From NCBI RefSeq assembly GCF_020921035.1, contig NC_063158.1:21190178-21254177 (forward strand): a stretch of DNA of 64,000 nucleotides, written 5' to 3'. Every line of letters starts with the position of its first letter. Position 1 is the first letter of the stretch. The DNA is from Rhodamnia argentea. Its lineage: Eukaryota > Streptophyta > Magnoliopsida > Myrtales > Myrtaceae. Below, one piece after another: positions 21,862-32,110 of this stretch. The notes beneath the pieces are model-generated. The model worked only from the letters and a program-made list of their open reading frames with translations, ran no database searches and was not told the origin of the DNA. Both the position numbers and the translations under genes were made by a program.

Positions 21862-24800
21862 GGGTTTTTTTCCAAACCAGGTGGAAAAAAGAATATAATT
21901 ACCAAAACAGGTGTCAATTTTTTTTATTTACCAGATCGGGTGTCGCTCGGCGATCATAATGCCGAGCGACAGGCAGCTCAGCGATCACACGCCCGAGCGG
22001 CCGAGGGGCGGCCCGCTCGGCACTTATAGTGCAAGCGGGCCGCCCCCTCCTACCCCGCCCATTGGCCACTCGATCCGCCATTTGAATTTTTTTTTTCATT
22101 TTAATTTCATATTTTTTTTTATGTTTATAATTGTCGCGACCTAAAATTTGAAACCTCTAGGCTAATGGATTATCGGGTCAATTATTCAACTAACCTAACT
22201 CGGACTCTCCTAAGTTCATACCAAATCGCAACTTAACATGCAAATATATTTGAATTGGAGTCGCCACTAATCGTTTTTAGTAGGTCGATTAGAAATCTAA
22301 GTAAATTAATGGGAGAACTAAATTACTTCTATGAACCGGAGATTCTAAGTTCGGGAACTTGATTACGCTAGATTACTCTAACGCCCTTTCGGTACCATTT
22401 TATTTCATGAAAATGAATTTGTCAAGCAACATTAATTGATTTTAACCTAAGTCACTAATAAAGGTTATCATGCGATTGCACAATCAATTAATTGAAACTG
22501 GTATATTTGTAATAAATTTACCTTAAACTATTTTCTTGATCACAAAAAATCTAAACTAACACCAGTGACAAATTTATCTTAAACTAATTTTTTTATTATA
22601 AAAATCCTAAGTTGATATAACTGTGATGAATTTAAACTCCGTTAAGGAAAGTATATTACTTTAAGATTTTTCATAGTATTAATCCTTTACTTTACCTATA
22701 CTTTTCTTATTTAATTTTCCAGCTTGCGGGGATTGATAGTTAATTTGGGAGAGAGTACGGAAGTCAAAAGGAACACTAAACATGGGGGCCTGCCTTGTAA
22801 GTTGTATGGAGCGGACCAAGCTTTCCCTCCTTTAACGTGAAGAAGTTCGAGCTTTGAATCTGTCCTGTCGACAAAATTGATTTTATGTGGAAAAAAAAGG
22901 GCGGCTCTTACAAAGAGTGAAACGACAATGACCAAAAAGCAAGAAACATTTTTTCTCCTTAAGCTTAATAATGCAAGTTTCTAATCTTTTGCTAACCAGG
23001 ATTTGAGATTCCAAGGTTAGTACGATGGCTGCCGGCTCTTTTGAAGGTCTTCATATGAATTTTATACATGAACATATAGCCAAAAAAGAAAGTTATAAAT
23101 ATTATATAACATTACTAGTAATTAAAGCTCGATACCCGTAACGATTACCTAACAAAATCCCTTCTTTATATGGAGCACATATCGTCACATTTGGAGTTCA
23201 TGTCCTCCTCCCCGCTAGAGATCATCCAAATCCAATTTTCGAATAGCGAGCAAAGAAGCTAGATCTATATTAAGGGAGAATTCTGGTCGAGCGGCCGGCG
23301 AAAACTTGCGTCGAAGACCAAATCCTTATCAAAGTACATACATCAGTGTCATGGCATGCTCTTGGCAAGTCCAAGGAATTTGAAAAATTTGGGACGATGA
23401 CGTTATCGAAGTTCTTGAAAACCATCTTTGCCCCCCAAGATATTTAAGATCAAGAAAGATAGCAGATTAGGGCAGCGGTTTTATTTTTTCTATCTTTTCA
23501 TTAGACAAACAGATATAATAAATTTTCTATTTTGATTTTAATATCCGACGCGAGGCGGTTGGCAGCTACGTTAGAATGTGTCCTAACCTTTGACGGAAAA
23601 AAATGAAAAAGAAAAAAGAATGTGTCCTAACCATGGAACAACTAAATGTGCAATTTATTGATTTTGCCTGTCAAACGTGAAATCCCAACATAACATTTGG
23701 CCACCATATAAGACCAACCCACCTTGCAATCCCTAATAATACAATTTGTCAACACTAATATTTATGACACTGACGTTGTTTTAGCCCAGATAATTTAGGA
23801 TCACACCAAATAGACACTAATCATCTCAAGTTATTGGTATTCATTTGTCAACCTCTCAAGAAGGTAAATTAGATATGCTATTCCACTCCATAAAATAAAA
23901 GAATATAAATACTATCTATTCAGATTAGTGACCTTTTGAATTTCATCTTTGGCCTCAACTTAGAATTGATTTTTCTCACCGACTAAGTTCGAGAGTGTGT
24001 AGTCGGGGAAAGCAAGTGTAATCGGTAGAAGCGGGGTACACTCCTCGTCTTCTTGTGGTTTTGTTTCTCAATCTTATATATATAGCTCTCTTCTCGACAA
24101 CAGGAGTCACTAACCACCACGAACAGCACCACCGAAATCAGCCCTAAGTCGAAAGCACTACCTTAATCCGAGTGCTCACTTTGCCCGAAGTCCTACTGTT
24201 TGAGCCATGCAAGATCCATCCAATCGGCCATTCCGATAAGGTTAGAATTTAGGAGCTTAATGATGTTGACACATGACTTTTAATCAATTTTATTTTTTTA
24301 AAAAATTATAAAAAAAATCCATAAAAACAAAAGAAAAAACAAGAAAAGTCAATTGCCAAGACTAAGGGACAACTTTTTAACCAAAAATATTTTTTCATAT
24401 TTTCGCATTTTTTAATATTTTTGAAAATAAAAAATACTTGAAAAATCGAGAAAAATAGCATTTGAGGCTGCAAGAATTACACAAAAATAGTGAATATATA
24501 TTTTTTTAATTTCCTTTTCATTTTGGCATCTTAAAGTTTGAAAATTTTAAGTTGGAAACATAATAACAGAAAGATGAGCCCAACCATCTTCTCCAAAAAG
24601 ACGCCGACACTGCCAAGGTTGGTATGACGTTGTATTTTCCAAAAGCCAAACAGGTCACATAATCCTCCCAAGTCAACAGTTCCAGGTCATTGACATACCA
24701 TGCTTAACTGGCAATTCAAAGTCGGACCTAAAAATAGAAGATGATGCTGGAAGAAAATGCGACAATGACTATGCAAGAGAAGCTTTTCTTTCCTTCTCGC

Positions 24801-25921
24801 TGAATCATGGAACAGACCATGCAATTGCATCAATTTAAAGGCACAGTATATAGAATAGTGTTTCCTTTTGTTAATACAGAGCTAGGCCGAATTACGAAGA
24901 TCGCATTTTATTGTACACAAGCGACTAGCTTGATAAATTGAAAAAAATTTCATCCCTTATAAAAATAGAGACTATCTAAAACTTGATTGTCAAAACAAGG
25001 AGTTTTCTCACCCCAAAAAAATTTGTCGGTTGTGCGATTTGGGAGGTTGTTTATCAAGTACAAACGTAAACCATGTTACTGTGATTTCGTGGTGATTGTG
25101 CCTCCCGTCTTCACACTCATCGACCACGCGTCCTCCAATGCATTTAGTTTATTTTCCGTTAAAAAGCGAAAATCCAAAAGCGAGAACAATTTGTCTTGGC
25201 GTATGCTTACTGCAATTACCTTGACTTCTAGATATTCAATTAATTGATTGTACAATCGCATGATAATCTTTGTTAGTGACTTAGGTTAAAATCAATTAAC
25301 GTTGCTTGACAAAATTCATTTTTATGAAATAAAATGGTACCAAAAGGGCGTTATGGTAATCTAGCGTAATCAAGTCCCTGGACTTAGAATTTCTAGTTCG
25401 TAGAAGTAATTTAGTTGTCCCACTAATTTGCTTAGGCTTCTAATTGACCTATCAAAAACGATTAGTGCCGACTCCAATTCAAATATCTTTGCATGTTAAG
25501 TTGCGATTTGATATGGACTTGGGAGAGTCCGAGTTATGTTAGTTGAATAATTGACATGATAATCCATTAGCATAGAGTTTTCAAATTTTAGGTCGGGACA
25601 ATTATAAACATAAAAAACATATGAAATTAAAATGAAGAAAAAAAAATTCAAATGGCGGATCAAGTGCCCGGTGGGCGGCGGGGGAGGAGGCGCCCGCTAG
25701 GCATCGAAACTGCCGAGCCGCGGCCCGCTCGGCACGTAAACTGCCGAGCCGTGGCCCGCTCGGCATCGGTACTGCCGCTCGGCATCATAACTGCTGAGCG
25801 GGCCACCCGCACTGCCGACCGGCAGTATGATCGCCGAGCTACCTGCCGCTCGACATTATAAGCGCCGAGCGACACCCGATCTGGTAAATAAAAAATTGAC
25901 ACCTAGTTTGGAAAAAAGCCC
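21862..25921. mobile_element. Long-TIR Mutator-like element, 4,060 bp, non-autonomous
   Basis: The element sits in exon 2 of CAD copy 4 between exact 9-bp duplications CTCCAAATA (21853-21861 and 25922-25930). It starts GGGTTTTTTTCCAAAC and ends with the near-perfect complement. The inverted arms are about 640-685 bp long (21862-22494 and 25237-25921) and include a GC-rich subterminal block, then a highly similar about 400-bp AT-rich block. The interior (22495-25236) has only short frames and no recognisable transposase, so it probably moves with an enzyme made elsewhere. A 9-bp duplication plus long TIRs is the Mutator-superfamily pattern. Removing it and one duplication restores the ancestral exon 2 junction (the HSKYPLVPG region). 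Confidence 0.85.
25650..25885. repeat. GC-rich palindrome array in the right arm of the Mutator-like element
   Basis: Short stems of the form GCTCGGCA...TGCCGAGC recur with loops of about 7 bases (for example 'cggcacgtaaactgccg'), in alternating orientation. A shorter version is in the left arm (21944-22050), and a two-stem version is in the small element at 2544-3410. Confidence 0.7.
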
Positions 25922-27295
25922 CTCCAAATATCCCTTGGTCCCAGGGAATGTAATGTGGTCTGCTCCTTTTAAATGTTTTCATTTGGATGTGATGCTCAGG
26001 CGAGATATGTAAATGTTCAGGCATGTGATCGTGGGGATTGTAACAGAAGTGGAGGGCGACGTTGGCAAGTTCAAGATCGGAGACCATGTGGGCGTCGGGA
26101 CTTATGTCGACTCATGCAGAGATTGCGAGTTCTGTGATGGCGGACTAGAAATACATTGCTCGAAAGGTGTTGTTTTTACGATCGGCGGCACCTATCATGA
26201 TGGCAGCACTCGCAAGGGAGGATACTCCCAGTTCATAATTGTTCACGGGAGGTGCGTGATTACTAACCTCGGTTTAAAGATCCACCCAATTATCGTCTGT
26301 CACGTCACTCAGTATACATAAGCTTACGCGAATCTTGTCGGATGGCAATTCCACGACAACTTCTGGTGCCGACTTACCAATATGCAAGTATCCTGAATCT
26401 TCTGTCTTCATATTTTTGACCCCAATGCCAAATCCATTTACATTGTGCACTTTCTGCGCGTACATAGCTAAGTGTTGAATCTGTAAGTATCGCTACAAGA
26501 TACCTGACAAGTATCCATTGGCTCATGCAGCACCCCTGTTGTGTGCTGGGATCACAGTCTACACTCCGATGATCCGCCACCAGATGAATCAGCCTGGAAA
26601 ATCATTAGGAGTGATTGGACTTGGCGGGTTCGGTCACATGGCCGTGAAGTTCGCCAAGGCTTTCGGGTTAAACGTCACTGTTTTCAGCACAAGCACCTCC
26701 AAGAAAGATGATGCCTTGAATCTGTTGAAAGCAGACAAGTTCGTGCTCTCATCAGACATGGAACAAATGAGCGTAAGAGTCTAGTGATGAGAACCCACTT
26801 GAAATCTTCAGGTTTCTCAAACGGTGGGTGTCCTAAGTAGATATGATTCTGCGGTTTTCTTTACAGGCTCTGTCGAAATCTCTAGACTTCATAATCGACC
26901 TGCATGAGGAGACCACCCTTTGGATATGTGCATGTCATTGCTGAAGACAGGAGGAGTTTTGGCTTTGGTGGGCTATCCAGGCGAGGAATTGAAACTCAGT
27001 CCAATGAGTCTTCTCATGGGTAAATATTCTCTCGACAGAGATCTTAGCATTCATTTCCTCTTTTGGTTGCGTTCTTAAATTACATGTATCTTGTTTAGGA
27101 ATGAGGAGTATTTCCGGAAGCGCGGTCGGCGGTATGGAGCGAATGCAGGAGATGCTCGAGTTTTGCGTCAAACATGAGATACATCCAGAGATTGAAGGGA
27201 TTCCTATTCAGTATGCGAATGAAGCTCTTGAGAGGCTCCAAAAGAATGACGTGAAGTACCGCTTTGTTATAGACATTGAAAACTCCTTAGAGTGA

Positions 27296-28080
27296 TCTAC
27301 TGATGAAGGGACTCCAGGAAGATATTTTCATGCTTATTCTATAAGAATTCTATCCTTATGTAAGTGCCAACGGCTCTCTTTGGGGAATTCAATTAGGTAA
27401 CGCAATAATAAGTGGAAACTATGTTCTTCCTCTTTTCGAAGTGATCCCTCCCTCTCTCTGTTTGTAAATTTGGGGATATCAACTTATGTGCGTTGTGAAA
27501 TAACATGAAAGCTAACAGATTTTAATCAAAATGTAACATGAGAACAAGATATTAATAGAAAAATCGACCAAGGAGGGATGAAGAACACTAAAGATTTATG
27601 TGGTTCAGTCCTAGAGTCGTTGACAATTTAAAAGGGAGAGTCAACTGGAAAAAAAAAATTCTAATATGAGTCTGGAGAATCATATAGTTACGATTGCTCA
27701 ATTGCTCAAGTATTTCCCAATACTAAATTACACCCAAAAACAAATTTACTGAGCACGCAAAAAAATCACGTAGAAAACTTACCAAGAGAAAACCTAACCT
27801 CTTCTTATTTGCTATGCAGAGTTTCTTTCTTGTATGTTCTTATGGAACTTGCTTGCTCGAACTGGAAAACCTTGATTTTCTTCCTTTTTATCCTTAACCC
27901 AAGATCAAAGCCGATCAAATTTTGGACTCAATTGAATTTGGTCAAAGTCTAAATCCAAATCAGAAGACATCCAAAATCCCCGCAAGACTTCTACCTGGTC
28001 GAATTTGAAATATGGGCTCAACTTTGAGACATAATTTGACAGCGTAATTGCCGTTTCTCTGTCTCTCTAAGTTTCCAAAG
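27296..28080 (+). repeat. 3' flank of CAD copy 4, shared with copies 1 and 2
   Basis: Plus-strand counterpart of 6540-7351 and of 1-451. It contains the phrase 'aacactaaagatttatgtgg', also present after copy 1, which resembles a sequence common in plant retroelements, so part of this shared flank may itself be a repeat. Non-coding. Confidence 0.65.
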
Positions 28081-28514
28081 TCTACAGATAAATCTGAAGT
28101 TTCTGGAGTCTACGATGACAGACCACCATTGCAGTCCTTTAGCTATCATCACAAGGTAGTAGGTGTTATTGACAATTGCAAAACTTCAGCAACTGATCAT
28201 GCAAAAATGGAAGTCCACCCTCATAGCAATCTATCCGAACGCCGCCACGCTGAAAATTCCGGAGTTGGCCTGGTTGCAAATCAAACAGTCAGACCGTTAT
28301 TTCACTTACTCCCCAAATCAAAAGGAAATCCGACCTGAAAAGATCAGAAATTCTTTGCTCGGGTCGATTGGAGCGGTTCCTTCCCAGAGGTTGGGTGTTC
28401 AAGTCCATATTTACAGCGGAGGGGACTTTTAGATCAATTGAAGGTGCAGGTAGTTGCTACACGTTGTAATCAACTTCCTGGAATGTATTTCTATGAGATT
28501 TTTTTTTTCTCTAG
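28081..28514. other. Intergenic DNA, nothing recognised
   Basis: Two overlapping open frames (28048-28338 and 28163-28432) show no known motif and no GT-AG context that would join them. Confidence 0.4.
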
Positions 28515-28625
28515 CTGTGAAGGCGGCAACAATACAGATAGTCCTTTATGTAGCCCTTACTCATACCCGGCAGCTATGTCTACACATTAAAAATGCCTTT
28601 TTACACGGAAGGTTAACTGAATTAT
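28515..28625 (+). pseudogene. Relic of a Copia reverse transcriptase
   Basis: About 37 codons read like the Copia RT segment KAATI..VL..A.TH...L..IKNAFLHGRL, whose usual form has DVKNAFLHG with the first catalytic Asp. That Asp is replaced by Ile here (HIKNAFLHG). No other part of the element is seen on either side. It is a small remnant. Confidence 0.6.
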
Positions 28626-29108
28626 TGACACCTAAATTTTGACTTCCATTTTAGTCATTAAGTGCATTTTAAAATCAGGAATTAACCTTAATGTGATACC
28701 TGAAAATTTATCTTGCGTAATCTAATTATAAAGCTTTTGAATTACAAAATAGAAGAACGAATAGGTCAAAACTTTGACTCTAAAGTTAATACGATATAAG
28801 CCGATTTCAGGGACCAACTCAAAGTGAACCCGGCGTCCAATGACATCGGCAGTCTTGACAACCCCGGCAGTCGCGCCGGCCGGCAACGGCGACAATGGCA
28901 ATGATGCGGCCGAACGGCGATGGCTCAACAGCAGATCAATGAATATACAAGTTGACTCAAGTTTAGAATTTACCAAACTTGTGTCCTACGGTTGTTGTTG
29001 TCCAAAGATGAGCAAGGGACTAAAAAAGTCAAGGATCTTCTAGAATCAAAATCTTAGGCCATCATGATTAAATCTTCAATCTACCTAAGTAATCTAACTT
29101 CATTGGGC

Positions 29109-29333
29109 GCCTAGGCTACTTTTAATGGATATAAGACAAATTTCATGATGTTTTCGGCAAGAAACTCCCCTATTGGACCATCTAAGTTTATTATTATGTA
29201 TGTAAGACAAGATTTCATCATGAAGGGACAAATGAACTCTTTCTATTTGACCACCTAAGTTTAATATTATGTATGTAAGACAAGATTTCATCATGAAGGG
29301 ACAAATAAATTATTTCTATTGAACCACCTAAGT
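29109..29333. repeat. 73-bp tandem repeat, about three units
   Basis: Units begin 'ctaagt' at about 29182, 29255 and 29328, with a more worn unit from 29110. The shared core is 'tatgtaagacaagatttcat'. Period 72-73 bp. No coding role seen. Confidence 0.85.
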
Positions 29334-30160
29334 CTAAGATATCTTAGAGAATCTAGAGGCTATCATGATATTATCATAGTTTCATTAATGCGGAGGCCAC
29401 ATGGATTAATAGCAACAAAGTGCTTAGATGTAATCATAAAACCTAGAAATCTAATGTGCCACCTCTTGACTTTAGACCAACATTTAACAATTTTGGAATG
29501 GGCCATCTACCTTAACATCATGAGGAGAAATGATTGCCAAAGACCCATAAATGAACTCATTCACCCAAAATTCGGCACCCATACATGCCCTCTCTCTCTC
29601 TCTCTCTCTCATGCGATCTCTCTTGGCTTTCCACCCTCTCGATCAATTATTGCCGCCGCCTAAACCCGAGATTGGTTCGGCTTCGTCTCGCGAGGTAAGT
29701 GGAGTCCCTAGCTCTAGGCTAAGGCGATGGGTTTGGTGCTCGAGTCCGATTATGTGTATAATGGTCGTTAGGGTTCATTTAATTTGATCAGATTTGTCAA
29801 AATGGTGGGGCATATTCCCTTGTTGATGAATTTCCCAGTGACGCTTTATAATGCAAGTAAAAAGCTCACATGATTTATGTTGCATTTGCATTAATTTTGT
29901 TCATAATTACACCTCAAGTGATTAAGCGGGTATGCTGCAGTCAACTTATTTCGTTCCTTGACCATTCGTTTGGAAAATCCAGGTTAGTTTTCTAAACCCT
30001 TTTTAGATCGACAGCTCTCTTGGTTTAGGTTATCATTTTGACATCTCGTGTTCGCATTAATGAGTTTCAAACGGCACATCCCTTCTATATTTATCGATTC
30101 GGTTCGGTAATGCATCCCTTCTATATCATAATTGTGCTTTTTAGCCTTGATGGTATCGAT
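29334..30160. other. Intergenic DNA with a CT run
   Basis: A (CT)11 run at about 29590-29611 is followed by leader-like sequence and a GT splice-like site ('cgcgaggtaagtgg', 29688). This resembles an LTR promoter/leader region such as 36120-36480, but no LTR ends were found. Confidence 0.35.
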
Positions 30161-30164
30161 TCAT

Positions 30165-30462
30165 GATGATATGCGCTCTTATGATGTTTACCTTTTATCA
30201 AATCGCAATGATATACGCTCTTGCGATCTTGATCCTTTTACTAGATCACAATGATATACGCTCTTGTGGTTTTGTCCCTTTATCAAGTCGCAATGATATA
30301 CACTCTTGCGATCTTGATCCCTTTACCAGATCACAATGATATATGTTCTTGTGGTTTTGGTCTTTTTACCAAATTGTAATGATATACGCTCTTAAGATTT
30401 TGGTCTCATTTTTCCAAATTATGATGGCATACGCTCCCATGATCTTGGTCCCTTTTCCAAAT
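30165..30462. repeat. 42/43-bp minisatellite, about seven units
   Basis: The core 'aatgatatacgctcttg' recurs at about 30166, 30208, 30251, 30293, 30336, 30379 and 30421, with spacing alternating between 42 and 43 bp. Neighbouring units differ in a paired way ('gcgatcttgatc' against 'gtggttttg'), so the true unit may be a dimer of about 85 bp. Confidence 0.85.
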
Positions 30463-31281
30463 CACATACTCGGTCAAGCCATCCAAAGGTCGACCGACTA
30501 TTCTCTGCTAGAGAAAGTGAGAAGGAAAGTAAAAGGAAAGAATATTTGCTTCATCAATGAAGAAGTCGGTGGATGGGAGGTATAAAAGAAGGCAACAAAG
30601 GACTATTGACGCCAAAAAAAGCCTTGTTAGATCATGGAAGTTGCCGACATCTGAATTTTGACGATCGATTTAGATACTCATTGCATAGAAAAATTAGGAA
30701 TCAACCATGATCCACATCCAAAAAGATTATTAGTTTGCATTTGTATGGTAAAAGCATTTTCTTATTTTGGCAGCATTAATAGTAATAGGCCCATATAATT
30801 GCATTGTAATTGCACTGAAGTTAATGGATGGTTGGACTAAGATGATAGAGTAAAAATTTGACCAAGCCCATGTTCAATAGGTGACCAAAATTGTGTCTCA
30901 AGTTAGGAAAAAGTGATTAAAATTTGGAACAACAAAGCTTTCCATTATAATGGACTATCTATTACACTGTAATGGAATTGAGGTGCGATTTGAAAGAGTG
31001 TATGTGTTGAAGCAAATGAGGAAAGATTTGATCTTCGATTCCATACAGAGAGGCTCATTGGCTTCTTAGTATTACAATGAGTTCACTCAAAATACAACTC
31101 AAAACAAAAATATTCATCAATCAATTACCTTTTATTGTTGTGAAAATTAAACACACTTGTAATGGAGAAGGATTACTTTCTACTTATTCGTCTTCATACG
31201 CTCAATCATAGAGATTGAGAGAGAGGTCGTTTAGACTATAAAAGTTAAATCTTGATCATGGAATTCCTTAACTGAGCCAAG
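30463..31281. other. Intergenic DNA; last 280 bp is inverted 3' flank of CAD copy 3
   Basis: From about 31000 to 31260 the sequence is the reverse complement of 20540-20790 (for example 'cattggcttcttag' and 'aattaccttttattgttg'), diverged but clear. Nothing is recognised before that. Confidence 0.55.
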
Positions 31282-31717
31282 TTACTTTAAGGAGTTCTCA
31301 AGGTCGATCACGAAACGGTACTTCACATCACTCTTCTAGAGCCTCTCGAGAGCTTCATTTGCTTACTGGATTGGAACTACTTCGACCTCTGGATAAATCT
31401 CATGCTCGGCACAAAAGTCGATCATCTCTTGCGTTCGCTTTATACCGCCTACTATACTCCCTTAAATGCTCCTCATTCCTAAACGAAATATGCAACTAAA
31501 GATGTTACGAATTGAAATTTAAGCCGAGAAAAACAAGATTGGTCCGATAGTTCTTGTGGTGACAGGATGCTTATCCATAGGGGATTGAGTTTGATTTCCT
31601 CGCCTGGAAGGCCTACCAAAGCTAAAACTCCTGCTGTCTTAATTAATGACATGTATAGATCAAGTGGGTGATCTCCCGATGCAGCGTCGACGATAAAATC
31701 CAGAGATTTAGCCATGC
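31282..31717 (-). pseudogene. CAD copy 5, fragment of exons 5 and 6
   Basis: Exon 6 (31282..31478) keeps full length but has in-frame stops, among them TAA just after MRSI, TAA where the sisters read QYAN, and TAG where they read LQK. Exon 5 (about 31575..31717) lacks one base at its start, has an internal deletion of about 9-10 bp near its end, and its donor reads AT instead of GT. Exons 1-4 are absent; the sequence upstream is unrelated and leads into copy 6 on the other strand. It resembles copy 3 in both exon and 3' flank sequence, so it is probably an inverted partial duplicate of it. Confidence 0.9.
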
Positions 31718-32110
31718 CTAAAACAACTGTTCAGGTCTTTTTTCTTTTTCTTTTTTGTGAGTAATGCCTCATCATTTCCTCAAGTATTTTCCTTCTATGG
31801 TCCGAGACTCTAAGTTGACATGATGATGCACGCTAATGCGTAATACCCATTTGGCAATGGATTAATATATTATCCTACTTCTTCCTCGGGTGAATTGAAG
31901 CAAAAACATAGGAATCGTCAAAGTTGCTACACACGTGACGTAAGCGATGATGTAATTTAGTGAGGAGGTCGCACATATATATTTGCATGAAAATTCACTA
32001 GGGTTTTCATTACCGCACAAGAGATCATCGAACATTTGCACCTGATCTGGTGAAAAAAAAAAAAACAATCATCATTCAGTCTCTTCAGAGGTTTAACTAG
32101 GCAGAGAAAA

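Larger units (their letters stand above)
21551..27295 (+). pseudogene. CAD copy 4, disrupted by a Mutator-like insertion
   Basis: All six exons can be found: 21551..21642, 21764..21861 plus 25931..25945 (exon 2 split by the insertion), 26021..26251, 26487..26772, 26867..27019, 27099..27295. Lesions: a 1-bp deletion early in exon 2 that gives an early TGA; the 4,060-bp insertion in exon 2; loss of the intron-2 donor (GT to GA); loss of the intron-3 acceptor (AG to AA); a net 1-bp deletion in exon 5. Key residues are also changed: GHE became GHV at the zinc site, VHER became VHGR, and GLGGLG became GLGGFG. In sequence and promoter it is closest to copy 1. It cannot make an active enzyme. Confidence 0.93.

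Noticed and set aside
28048-28432. Two overlapping frames near a Copia RT relic, considered as part of the same element
   Set aside because: Neither frame shows integrase or RT motifs in the expected order.
30165-30462. Regular repeats considered as a CRISPR-like array
   Set aside because: Plant nuclear context, continuous diverged units without unique spacers; it is a minisatellite.
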